A stretch of DNA of 64,000 nucleotides, from contig NZ_JAMOHZ010000009.1 of assembly GCF_024448715.1 (NCBI RefSeq), positions 124,001 to 188,000 of the forward strand. Direction: 5' to 3'. The notes beneath the pieces were generated by a model. The model worked only from the letters and a program-made list of their open reading frames with translations, did not search any database and was not told the DNA's origin. Of this stretch, positions 24,476 to 32,669 are shown piece after piece. Source of the DNA: Stutzerimonas stutzeri. GTDB taxonomy: Bacteria > Pseudomonadota > Gammaproteobacteria > Pseudomonadales > Pseudomonadaceae. The translations under genes and the position numbers were made by a program. Numbering within the stretch: the first letter of the stretch is position 1; every line of letters starts with the position of its first letter.

Positions 24476-27400
24476 GACTGGATGACCTTCTTGATTTCGC
24501 TAATAAGAAGCTTGACTCTAAAGCTCGATGTTGATGTGTATCCGAACTCGAGTGTGTGCGCGAGATCTAAATCATTACTTAGTGCTTTCCAGATTTTAAA
24601 GAAACCCGTTCCACCTTGACTGCGTGAGGCAGGCAGCATGTAGCTTTCTTTACCGTAGCGCTCCCTGTAAGTTCCGAGTGCTGCATTAGCCATCATATAG
24701 TCACCTACAGGGGCGCAATTGTTTTCGATGACCAACTCTAATATATCGTCGATTAACCTGAGAGTTCCACTTATCATTAGCCCTTCCCTAGGAAGGTTAG
24801 ACTTTGTAACGCAGTTCTCAAGTATTACATACAGCACGTCAACAATATACGTTAAAGATCTGCCTTGGAATTGAATGTTTGTGCTATCGGAAAAGTCGAT
24901 CTTAGCGTCGGCTGACATGCACGCTATCTGCATTGCTACATCGGTATCAAAATGCGAGATGGAATGCCCACGAGAACGCTCAAACCAAGCTATAACTGTA
25001 TCAATGCTGCTGGCTAGTCGTTGCCGGAGGCGCACAATTGACTCTTGAAATGCAACTAGTTTGGCTTGGTCTTTAATTGTGTCAGTAATGTCTTTTTCAA
25101 GTTTGTCAACGCGCCTAAAAGCACCTTCCCGAAACTCCTTGGAAATTTTGGATCTGACACGCCCGAGGTTGTATTCGGTCCTCGTCCATAGCCATTCGGT
25201 GACAATTCTGGCGAAGTCTTGATAGCTAGTAGCTTCTGATATCTTGAGCTGGACCAGGTGGGCGTCTAGATAGGTGCAGGAGTAGTTGAATTGAGCTTCG
25301 TTTTCAATCTCATCAAGTCGAAGCCCTGCAACATCCTGGTCGACGATGGTTATATTGAGCCATTTATCATTTGCGTGATTTATTAGTTCGTCGAAGCGAG
25401 AAGCAAATTCGGTTAGATATTTGTCGATAGAGGATTCTTGTTCGCGACTGAGAGGAGATAGGCGATCTATCCATAATAAGTTCTTTTTGTATCCGCCAGC
25501 ACTGGTTGCCTTAGGCGAAAGCAATCCTTCATCAGCTGCGCATTTTCTTAAAGTATTGGGAAAGTGGCCGTGCCGTATACGGGTGCTTAGAAATCCGCCA
25601 AGCCCTTTAGTTCCAAATGCAAACTCGTCCCTCATGAGTTTTAGAAGCTTAAAAAACAGCGAGTTTTTCTCACCTAACACAATGTTTTGAATGTGTATTA
25701 GATGCGCGCTGCTGATCAAATCGCTCTGTGACTTTACGCCCTCGACAAAACTACCTAGCTCGACATCGTCAGCGGTCTCTGTGGTATGATCAAGTCTAAT
25801 TCGCTGATATTTTGCAAATATACTTTGAAATTCCGGAGATGTGTTAAAGCTCGTAGTGTCAGAATAGATTTTACTGTTCTCGACGTGCTTGGCTGCATCA
25901 TGCAGAACTATTTTCCTGGTGCGATCCTTTACTTCTGCAATCATAAGCTCTGTCGAGATTCCGAGCTTTATTAGCCGTTTGCAAATTTCGATTCTGCAAT
26001 TTTCAACATCGCGGGCCGTATCGAAGTTCAAATACAGCTTCATTACCTCGGGAGTGCAAATGTGCTCAGCGAAATAATAAAAATGCGCGCTGTTATCTGG
26101 CGGGTTATCAAAGAGTTCCAAGGGAGTTTGTAGCTCGTTGCTACTCAAAAAACACTCAAATGAATAGCGTAGCGCAGCTATGTGGTTATCTGCTATGAAG
26201 CGTGTATGTAAAGATAGCGCTATCGGCACAGTTATCGATTTTGAGCTGTCAATTATTTTCTCTGCCGAGCTGCAAATTGAATTGCTGTCCAGCGTTTTGA
26301 GCAGTCTCGGGTTTTCCAGGCCCAAATTCACATAGAGATCGATGGCTTGCGGGGTATTAAAGGCTCGTATATTGGCAAGTATTAGAAGCTTTGATGCATC
26401 GTTGTAGATAAGTTGGTCATCTTGCGGCGTTATGGTTTCTAGTAACCTTATAGCATCATCAGCTTTACCTTGATCGTACAGATCCTGAGCTATATATTTT
26501 TTTGCCCTGAACTGCTCGACACCTACCAGGCGCTCTAAGACAGGCGTAAAACTTAATTCGCCAAGGAATAGGTTATATATTGATGTATTACGATATGTGG
26601 GCGTAATTGCTTGCAGGAAGCTGTCTTTTAAGCTTTCAGGTAGATATCGGTATTTTCTTGGGGAATTGATATCAGCTAAAAGCCCTTGCGCGTTGTACAG
26701 TAAACTGTTTGAAAGTGGCGTGCTAAATTTAGACTCTCGTAACAGGAAGAGCTGCAATAATCTAAACCAAGGCAGCTTGCCTAGAGAGTTTGTTAGAAGT
26801 GACAGGAATGCGGTCGCCTCCTCAAAATTCTCGGTTTTTAGCAATAGAGAAGTGGCTGCGTTAACCAAGTTTCCTTGCAAGCCCCCGATGCTATGTGGAT
26901 GTCGACATGCTGAGCTAGCGATTATACTAAAAATTGAGAATTTGTAAGCTTGGTCGTGACTGACCGTCTTGCTCAGAAGTTCAGAGTACCGGCCCTCTGT
27001 GTACATCTCTAATATTTCGCAGTCGGAAGAATCTGTATGCCACTCACATTCTATTTCAAAGGCTGTAGCCAAGGCAGCCAGATGCGCGGAGTGGAATGAT
27101 CTAGAGAACATGATTGAGATTCTGCGAGCGGAAACCTGATATTTGCTGCCGTGTTCGCTTGTTATTGAGTGCGAAACAAGATCTATCAGGCATACCAATA
27201 TATCGATTGCGCTGGTGTGTTTCTCTATGTTCAAGATGTGATTGTAGTCGTAGTCGAAGTCGGTGTTCAGAGGCAAGGCTTTGAACATTAACAAATGAAG
27301 AGTGGGGCCGCTGTAGGTACGTTTAATTTTTTGCTCGGTGAACATTGACTCTGATGAGAGTCCGTCATTCTCTTCAAATTTGTTTATTATCATTCGCGTA

Positions 27401-27921
27401 ATGCTTTTTAGGAAGGCATTGTTATCCGCTAGATTCATATAGTTTTCGAGTAACAACTGCTTCTCTTCTTTGCGACCAGATATGGATAATATGGCCGACC
27501 GAATCCCAATGGACCAAAAAGATAAGCCGCACGACCTGTCGATAAAGTCCAATTGTTGTAAGGCTTCGTCAAGTTGCTCGCTTAAAATTAGCTGCTCAAC
27601 GGTAGAGCTTGTGTCTAGGAATATCTGCAGATCCGCTTTAAACAACTCCAGCACCCCTAGGCACCACGCTATATTTTTTTCCAGCGAGGTATCAGGAGAT
27701 TGTTTCATGTAGCGCTTAGAGAACTTCAGGTCTTTAAGACTGATCGCTTGCTTAAAGTGAATATGACTGGCAAGGCTCTTTACGCTGCTTCTAATTTCTA
27801 CAGGGTCTAATTTCTCAAAAAAATTTTTCCTCACTTGGTAAGCTGACTTTGATGACGCCAGCACACGTGAGAGATTGCTCTGCTTTCGCTTCTTTTGAAC
27901 TTTATCTTTCTTGCTTTTCAT
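24472..27921 (-). CDS. dtcA: Detocs sensor kinase with long helical-repeat N-terminus (DtcA-like)
   Basis: A 1149-residue protein. About 750 N-terminal residues are helical and TPR-like (for example AKKYIAQDLYDQGKADDAI), suited to sensing. A segment LSTRIRHGHFPNTLR near residues 775-790 contains the best candidate phospho-acceptor histidine. The last 150 residues resemble a divergent HATPase: YVILENCVTKS as the N-box, and SQGGTGFFKIWKAL as the nucleotide lid. There is no membrane segment, so sensing is cytosolic. ATG 27921 was preferred to GTG 27930. AT-rich codon use marks foreign origin. The family match rests on gene order plus the receiver/phosphorylase partner; the trigger is unknown. 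Confidence 0.8.
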   Translation of the reverse strand: MKSKKDKVQKKRKQSNLSRVLASSKSAYQVRKNFFEKLDPVEIRSSVKSLASHIHFKQAISLKDLKFSKRYMKQSPDTSLEKNIAWCLGVLELFKADLQIFLDTSSTVEQLILSEQLDEALQQLDFIDRSCGLSFWSIGIRSAILSISGRKEEKQLLLENYMNLADNNAFLKSITRMIINKFEENDGLSSESMFTEQKIKRTYSGPTLHLLMFKALPLNTDFDYDYNHILNIEKHTSAIDILVCLIDLVSHSITSEHGSKYQVSARRISIMFSRSFHSAHLAALATAFEIECEWHTDSSDCEILEMYTEGRYSELLSKTVSHDQAYKFSIFSIIASSACRHPHSIGGLQGNLVNAATSLLLKTENFEEATAFLSLLTNSLGKLPWFRLLQLFLLRESKFSTPLSNSLLYNAQGLLADINSPRKYRYLPESLKDSFLQAITPTYRNTSIYNLFLGELSFTPVLERLVGVEQFRAKKYIAQDLYDQGKADDAIRLLETITPQDDQLIYNDASKLLILANIRAFNTPQAIDLYVNLGLENPRLLKTLDSNSICSSAEKIIDSSKSITVPIALSLHTRFIADNHIAALRYSFECFLSSNELQTPLELFDNPPDNSAHFYYFAEHICTPEVMKLYLNFDTARDVENCRIEICKRLIKLGISTELMIAEVKDRTRKIVLHDAAKHVENSKIYSDTTSFNTSPEFQSIFAKYQRIRLDHTTETADDVELGSFVEGVKSQSDLISSAHLIHIQNIVLGEKNSLFFKLLKLMRDEFAFGTKGLGGFLSTRIRHGHFPNTLRKCAADEGLLSPKATSAGGYKKNLLWIDRLSPLSREQESSIDKYLTEFASRFDELINHANDKWLNITIVDQDVAGLRLDEIENEAQFNYSCTYLDAHLVQLKISEATSYQDFARIVTEWLWTRTEYNLGRVRSKISKEFREGAFRRVDKLEKDITDTIKDQAKLVAFQESIVRLRQRLASSIDTVIAWFERSRGHSISHFDTDVAMQIACMSADAKIDFSDSTNIQFQGRSLTYIVDVLYVILENCVTKSNLPREGLMISGTLRLIDDILELVIENNCAPVGDYMMANAALGTYRERYGKESYMLPASRSQGGTGFFKIWKALSNDLDLAHTLEFGYTSTSSFRVKLLISEIKKVIQS

Positions 27922-28416
27922 GCAAATCACTTAAAATAGGTGAGTCGAGCGTCGGACAAATGAACGCTAGCACAGTGCTAGGTTCGCCTATTTGAATCTT
28001 TGTATTTCGAAGATTCTTGGCGCCTTGATAAGGGATGGACTTAAGGTGTCCACTTTTGGCGTGATAGCGGCGCGGGACAACCTGAAAAGGCGTTCGGACT
28101 AAGGTGCATGCATGCTGTGCCGCCGCTGTAGTTGTACCGCTTTCGACGTATTCAAACATGTTTGTTGCATCTGGGCACGACTGCTGAAGCGCTCGCCGCG
28201 ATTGCGCGCTAACTGCCGGCTTTCGAGAAAGGGCGGGCAGATTCGATTTCCCCCGCTCTGTAATTCTGCTTCTGGCCAGAAAGCAGCCTGCTGACCGCCC
28301 CATTCTTTATCACAAGAAGGCACCACTTCGATAAACATCGAACTTAGTCCGTCGCATTTGCCCTCGCTGTGTGATAGTTATTTAGCTCTCTATTCGACCA
28401 GCAAAAGGAAATGCAT
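27922..28416. other. Divergent promoter region between the two defence-type loci
   Basis: This is about 495 bases between the divergent dtcA and the Gly/Ser-headed protein gene. Short frames on both strands lack protein-like sequence or ribosome sites. It must hold promoters for both loci. It is GC-richer on the right (28100-28320) than on the left, so the boundary between two imported segments may lie here. Confidence 0.4.
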
Positions 28417-28734
28417 ATGTCCGGTTCAGGCGGAAGCTACCTGGGCTCATCCACGCCCACCAGTTCATGCGAAACCCTCCAGTTCGATACCCAGCTAGCG
28501 TCGCCGAAAGCACCGGTGGTTCGTCAGCTGAACGTTGGCGACATTCTTGATATCGCCTTTGCAGCGACGGGCTATCAAGTCGTCATAGCGCTGTGGAACG
28601 GTGCAGAGGCTGGAAGTATCGTCCACTCGCTTCTGACTCAGCTGCGTAACTGCATGACTCAGGGCGAGCAGTATCAAGCACGTGTGCTTCAGGTTAGTAG
28701 CGGGCAAGTCCGCCTACGGGTCTTCCACGTCTAA
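28417..28734 (+). CDS. Small protein with Gly/Ser-rich N-terminus, possible modification substrate
   Basis: A 105-residue protein starting M-SGSGGSYLGSSTPTSSC, followed by a strand-rich small domain (VRQLNVGDILDIAFAATG; YQARVLQVSSGQVRLRVFHV). ATG 28417 is preferred because AAAGGAA lies 6 bp upstream; ATG 28411 is too close. It is first in a plus-strand operon with a kinase/deoxyribosyltransferase fusion, a QueC-like enzyme and a SagB-like flavoenzyme. The exposed flexible glycine-rich head resembles peptide or protein tails that become substrates of modifying enzymes. I infer, without proof, that it is the acceptor in this operon. No named family is recognised. Confidence 0.65.
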   Translation: MSGSGGSYLGSSTPTSSCETLQFDTQLASPKAPVVRQLNVGDILDIAFAATGYQVVIALWNGAEAGSIVHSLLTQLRNCMTQGEQYQARVLQVSSGQVRLRVFHV

Positions 28735-28752
28735 GCACGCAAGGAGTGCTCC

Positions 28753-29964
28753 ATGATCACCATTGTAGGTGGCGTCTACCGAGAGCGCTGCATGAGCCCG
28801 GCTTGGGACGATATTTATGGATCTGCAGGACGCGCAGCAACGGCGGTTGCCCGTTTTGGCGGGCAGGCTGAATTGCATGCCTGCATTGATAGCGATACCC
28901 AGATCGTTGTGGCGGCGCGCGCAGCCGCAGAGGGCTTCACATGCAAACCCAAAGCTTCTCAGGCTGGGGTGACCTTCGAGTATATCCATGGCCTCGCCAC
29001 TCCAGATATTCGCCGCGGCGCCCACGCCAGCTCGCAACTCCAGGTTACCGCCGATAAAGTGCTTCGGTTCGGCATGATCGATGGAACCGCGATAGTGAAT
29101 GCTGAATATGCGGTATTTGATCCCCAGAACGCTGAAGGACCTGAGTCCTTCAGCGCCAATGGCTCTACAGCCAAACACCTGGCGCTTGTCCTGAACCGCC
29201 ACGAAGCCAACCTGCTCCTTCCAAGCTCCAACGGGCTGCCCCCCGAGGAGATCGCGGCGGCATTGGCCACGCAGGAGAACGCGGAGGTGGTTGTCATCAA
29301 AATGGGCCCACTGGGCGCGCTTGTATATGACAACGGCACCATTTCGAGGGTACCGGCATACCGAACTGAGCGCGTATGGAAGATTGGCTCCGGCGATACC
29401 TTCGCCGCCCACTTTGCTCTGGGGTGGATGGACAACCGTCTATCAGCTCATGAGGCAGCCTCGACGGCGTCTGTCGCAACGGCCTTCTACTGCGAGACCC
29501 AGGGTTTCCCGGACAAAATATTGTTCGCTGGATTCAAACCAAAGGCCCTGCAGCCCTCCGAGCGATACTGCAACGGCTACGTCCCGAAGGTTTACCTTGC
29601 CGGCCCATTCTTCACGCTAGCTGAGCTCTGGATGGTCGGGCAGGCTCGCCGAGATCTTATAGACATGGGCCTGGATGTGTTCTCCCCCTACCACGATGTC
29701 GGCCTGGGTACTGCTGAAGACGTAGTGGAGAAGGACCTCGAAGGTGTACGCGATTGCGATGTCCTCTTCGCGATCGGCGATGGGCTCGATTCGGGCACGA
29801 TCTACGAGATTGGCTATGCACGAGCACTAAACAAGCCTGTCGTTTTCTATGCAGAGAATGAGTCTGACCAGGACAAGAAGATGATGAAAGGCTCAGACTG
29901 CCGCATTACCGATGACTATGTCAGTGCGGTCTACCAGATGGTTTGGGAGGCGGTAGAGCTATGA
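28753..29964 (+). CDS. PfkB-type kinase fused to nucleoside 2-deoxyribosyltransferase
   Basis: A 403-residue fusion. Residues 1-265 form a PfkB/ribokinase-like domain with the anion-hole and catalytic base motif GSGDTFAAHF at 212-221, and NRHEANLL at 149-156. Residues about 278-403 form a nucleoside 2-deoxyribosyltransferase domain with AGPFF at 283-287 and DGLDSGTIYEIGYA at 343-356, in which Glu352 is the likely nucleophile. Together they could cleave a nucleoside or nucleotide to the base and phosphorylate the sugar, or the reverse. The gene is 18 bp after the small protein and overlaps the QueC-like gene by 4 bp. The substrate is unknown. A modified purine is a reasonable guess from context. 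Confidence 0.85.
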   Translation: MITIVGGVYRERCMSPAWDDIYGSAGRAATAVARFGGQAELHACIDSDTQIVVAARAAAEGFTCKPKASQAGVTFEYIHGLATPDIRRGAHASSQLQVTADKVLRFGMIDGTAIVNAEYAVFDPQNAEGPESFSANGSTAKHLALVLNRHEANLLLPSSNGLPPEEIAAALATQENAEVVVIKMGPLGALVYDNGTISRVPAYRTERVWKIGSGDTFAAHFALGWMDNRLSAHEAASTASVATAFYCETQGFPDKILFAGFKPKALQPSERYCNGYVPKVYLAGPFFTLAELWMVGQARRDLIDMGLDVFSPYHDVGLGTAEDVVEKDLEGVRDCDVLFAIGDGLDSGTIYEIGYARALNKPVVFYAENESDQDKKMMKGSDCRITDDYVSAVYQMVWEAVEL

Positions 29965-30566
29965 AGATAGGATTGTTGCTGTCCGGTGGCATGGATTCCC
30001 TGACGCTGGCCTGGTGGAAGCGGCCAGATATAGCATTCACCCTGAATTACGGCCAGTTGGCAGCCCAGGCCGAAATCGATGCCTCGCGGACCATCTGCCA
30101 ACAGCTGGATATTCCCCACCATGTGATTGAGGTCGACTGCCGCCAGCTAGGCTCTGGGGACATGGCGGGCACTCAAGCCGATAGCCTGGCTCCGGCCTCA
30201 GACTGGTGGCCGTATAGGAATCAAATGCTGGTCACGTTGGCGGCCATGAAGGCGATTTCGTTCGGCGTGACGCACCTGTGGCTCGGCACCGTGAAATCAG
30301 ATGGTTTCCACAAAGATGGTTCGCCCGAGTTCATGGCTGCGATCAGCCACCTGCTCTCCCTGCAGGAGGGCGGCATGGTGGTAGAGGCGCCCGCAATAGA
30401 AATCTCCACCGCTGAACTCGTACGCCTGTCAGGTATCCCAGCCGGCCTCCTGGCCTGGGCCCACAGCTGTCATAAGTCACACGTAGCATGCGGTGACTGC
30501 CGCGGTTGCAATAAGTACATGGAGGTATTTCAAGAGGTCGGGTATGACCTGGATAGACCTGGCTGA
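29961..30566 (+). CDS. QueC-like 7-deazaguanine-forming/ligating enzyme
   Basis: A 201-residue protein of the QueC fold. It has ATP-pyrophosphatase loop SGGMDS at 8-13, PYRN at 84-87 in place of the usual VPxRN, and four zinc-ligand cysteines at 170, 177, 180 and 183 (SCHKSHVACGDCRGC). QueC makes 7-cyano-7-deazaguanine from carboxy-deazaguanine, ATP and ammonia. The protein is slightly short and has no queD/queE/folE neighbours, so it is probably not for queuosine. QueC-like proteins in immune operons (Qat, type IV CBASS) are repurposed, including as protein-modifying ligases. ATGA overlap with the upstream fusion and 23-bp overlap with the next gene show one tightly coupled operon. Confidence 0.85.
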   Translation: MKIGLLLSGGMDSLTLAWWKRPDIAFTLNYGQLAAQAEIDASRTICQQLDIPHHVIEVDCRQLGSGDMAGTQADSLAPASDWWPYRNQMLVTLAAMKAISFGVTHLWLGTVKSDGFHKDGSPEFMAAISHLLSLQEGGMVVEAPAIEISTAELVRLSGIPAGLLAWAHSCHKSHVACGDCRGCNKYMEVFQEVGYDLDRPG

Positions 30567-31224
30567 TCCCCTACCTAGGGAGACTCCAGAACCCTATGCT
30601 CCAGTCGAGTGGGACGTGGGCGACATCTACTCGCTCCCTTCTTTCTCGGGAGCGCCTGATCGGTCCTTCAGCGATGTACTGGACACACGCGTCTCGCACC
30701 GCGAGTTCGGCTCTGTCGACGACCATCAGCTAGGTTCGTTCCTCTGGATGGCATGCAGAACGCGAGGGGTGGGCGTTTCGAATCTTGGGTTCGATCTTGA
30801 GCATCGTGCTGCGCCATCTGCCGGCGCGATTCATCCAATTCACGTTGTCATTAAACAACCTGGTGATGATCGATGGTGGCTGTACGAACCCAGCACCCAC
30901 CAGTTGCTAGAACTCAAGCACGCATCCGAAAAGCTCGCAGGCCTGCATGACCTCAGCCTGCAGGTTCTGCAAGGCGACCAAGCTACTCGCTTCCTCTTTC
31001 TAGCCGAGCCCGGTAAGACATTGGGCAAATATCAGGATGGGTGCAGCCTAGTTTGGCGTGACGCAGGCGCTCTGCTCGCCGTGATGGCACTGACGGCGAC
31101 AGCACAGGGGCTCAGCTTCTGTCCTCTGGGCATCACTGGCGAGCCGTGGGCGAGCGCGTTAACCGATCAAGGCAAGCTGGCCGGAGTTGGCCTTGCGCTT
31201 TTTGGGTCGGTTGCGTGTAGCTGA
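30544..31224 (+). CDS. SagB-like nitroreductase-fold flavoenzyme
   Basis: A 226-residue protein with FMN-site motifs of SagB/nitroreductase enzymes: TRVSHREF at 48-55, PSAGAIHPIHVVI at 91-103, and RDAGALLAVMALTATAQGLSFCPLG near 165-190. SagB proteins oxidise azolines in peptide maturation, and others reduce or oxidise small aromatic substrates. Here no YcaO or peptide precursor of that class is present. A role oxidising a product of the QueC-like enzyme or of the small Gly/Ser protein is an inference. ATG 30544 follows AAGAGGTCGGGT inside the upstream gene. The 3' end overlaps the convergent glycosylase gene by 66 bp. Confidence 0.75.
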   Translation: MTWIDLADPLPRETPEPYAPVEWDVGDIYSLPSFSGAPDRSFSDVLDTRVSHREFGSVDDHQLGSFLWMACRTRGVGVSNLGFDLEHRAAPSAGAIHPIHVVIKQPGDDRWWLYEPSTHQLLELKHASEKLAGLHDLSLQVLQGDQATRFLFLAEPGKTLGKYQDGCSLVWRDAGALLAVMALTATAQGLSFCPLGITGEPWASALTDQGKLAGVGLALFGSVACS

Positions 31225-31992
31225 CTCAGGGTTGTGGTGACCTATCCCCATGATGCTGTGCACTGTGGCAGGAGAGGACATCATTTCTAGCCACATCAGT
31301 GCGTCCAGCTCGGATGCCCTGACACCAAGCCCTTTGCTGAAACGGATGAACTGCTCCTCAAGCTCTAGGTAGTTGCGCTCGACAGTCAGGCTGCTCTCGA
31401 AGAACTTGCCCAAGAGTCCGGCCCGCAGAATGTGGATATCCAAAATGGCCACATCGTCTGCATCCAGCCAGTTGCGAGCTACCCATGAGGCAGTTTTGTA
31501 ACCGATACCAGGTATATCCAGCAGCCAGTCACGCAGGTTCTTACCGGAGGTCAAAGGAGGACGTTCAGCTGAAAGCTTCTGTAAAGCCGCACTGAGGTAA
31601 CGAGCCTTCTGCTTGACGAAGCGGTATCGAACTTGACGCCCATCAATTGCCAGAGGCTCGCTCAGCCACCCAAACAATCTTTCCTGTGACGGGGGTTGCT
31701 CGCCAAACGCTCCACGTTCTCTGACGTGATGGAAAGCGGCGATGCCGACGTTCGCAGGGATGCCGTGCCCCCCCAGCAGACAGGCCCCAACTTCCTCTTT
31801 CAGGGTTGCCCCGAGCTTGTAGGTGATTCGATTGCCGGTGAGCCGGCGGGCATAGACCTGATAGGCCCAGTAAGCAGGCGTCGGAAATGCCTCCATTGCG
31901 CCCCATGGGACGCCTGGGATTACCTCAGCCTCTGCCTTGGGAAGCTCGACATTGAAGACCACTTGATCCACAAAAATAGCGCCAAGTTGCAT
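31159..31992 (-). CDS. OGG-type HhH-GPD DNA glycosylase
   Basis: A 277-residue helix-hairpin-helix glycosylase. The hairpin LLDIPGIGYKTASW carries Lys166, and Asp185 follows 19 residues later in VAILDIHILRAG, the same spacing as the Lys/Asp catalytic pair of 8-oxoguanine DNA glycosylases. The start MQLGAIFVDQVVF at 31992 shares a base with the stop of the methylase gene (TGATG), so the pair is coupled. OGG-fold proteins also appear in nucleotide-signalling defence operons, where they may bind a modified base rather than repair DNA. Here it could excise or recognise a base made by the opposite-strand operon. That link is inferred. Confidence 0.8.
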   Translation of the reverse strand: MQLGAIFVDQVVFNVELPKAEAEVIPGVPWGAMEAFPTPAYWAYQVYARRLTGNRITYKLGATLKEEVGACLLGGHGIPANVGIAAFHHVRERGAFGEQPPSQERLFGWLSEPLAIDGRQVRYRFVKQKARYLSAALQKLSAERPPLTSGKNLRDWLLDIPGIGYKTASWVARNWLDADDVAILDIHILRAGLLGKFFESSLTVERNYLELEEQFIRFSKGLGVRASELDALMWLEMMSSPATVHSIMGIGHHNPESATRNRPKKRKANSGQLALIG

Positions 31993-32669
31993 CAGGCGGC
32001 CTCCTCGTCGTTGCCGTAGAGCTCCTGCATCCACTGCAGTAGCTCGTGCCGCTCAATAGGATCCAAACTCTCAATGCGTGTACGGAGTCTGGTTTGGCGG
32101 CGCTGAATGGTTTGGCGGTCTCGGAATGTCTCGCCCAAGTAGCGGGTGTCATGCAAACGGCTTGGGGGCGCGAAGTTCAACCACACCACTTCTTCGCGCA
32201 TTTCTACATGGGTCTTGGCGAGAAAACTCACTTTGCGCCACCCGATCAGCTCTCGGTTATAGACATCTGAGTCATAGCCCGACAGCATCACATTGCAAGG
32301 CAAAGCGACCAAGCAACGTAGTAGCCGGACGTGGTCGGCTTCGGTGTAGTCGCAGCGATAGACCTTCTCCCGTCGGCGTGTCTCGGGGATATAGGGTGGG
32401 TCCACATACACCAGCTCCTCGCCTTTGAACGAATAGCCTTCCAAGAATGACACGGCATCGACTTGGTGGAGCTCGCAGGCCCCAGAGAGCTCCGACTGCC
32501 AGAGCTCAATGACCTTGGCGTCGATATCCAAGCCGATGTTCCGCTGCGCAGCTTTTTTGTTGCGCATGACGGCGCCACCACCAAGATGGGACTCAATGTA
32601 TGTCTGATGCGGTGGCATCAAGTTGATTAAGCGCTGGTAGCACTTGCCTTTCCCGCCTGGATATCTCAT
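31992..32669 (-). CDS. D12-class DNA adenine-N6 methyltransferase
   Basis: A 225-residue Dam-like enzyme. The AdoMet-binding start is MRYPGGKGKCYQRL, then IESHLGGGAVMRNKK, and the catalytic motif DPPY is at 90-93. I chose ATG 32669 because D12 proteins usually begin right at the (K/R)YPGGK segment; a TTG at 32711 would add 14 residues. No restriction enzyme gene accompanies it. It is coupled to the OGG-type glycosylase, an unusual pairing of a base-marking and a base-removing enzyme. The host or element DNA could be protected by methylation while another base is attacked. That is speculation. Confidence 0.85.
   Translation of the reverse strand: MRYPGGKGKCYQRLINLMPPHQTYIESHLGGGAVMRNKKAAQRNIGLDIDAKVIELWQSELSGACELHQVDAVSFLEGYSFKGEELVYVDPPYIPETRRREKVYRCDYTEADHVRLLRCLVALPCNVMLSGYDSDVYNRELIGWRKVSFLAKTHVEMREEVVWLNFAPPSRLHDTRYLGETFRDRQTIQRRQTRLRTRIESLDPIERHELLQWMQELYGNDEEAA

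Noticed and set aside
28112-28338. Small frames on both strands in the dtcA upstream spacer
   Set aside because: Overlapping frames on opposite strands without start signals; likely promoter DNA.
28417-32669. Assignment of the cluster to type IV CBASS or Qat
   Set aside because: CD-NTase, TGT, qatA ATPase and TatD-like genes are not in the window, although QueC-like and OGG-type genes are shared.
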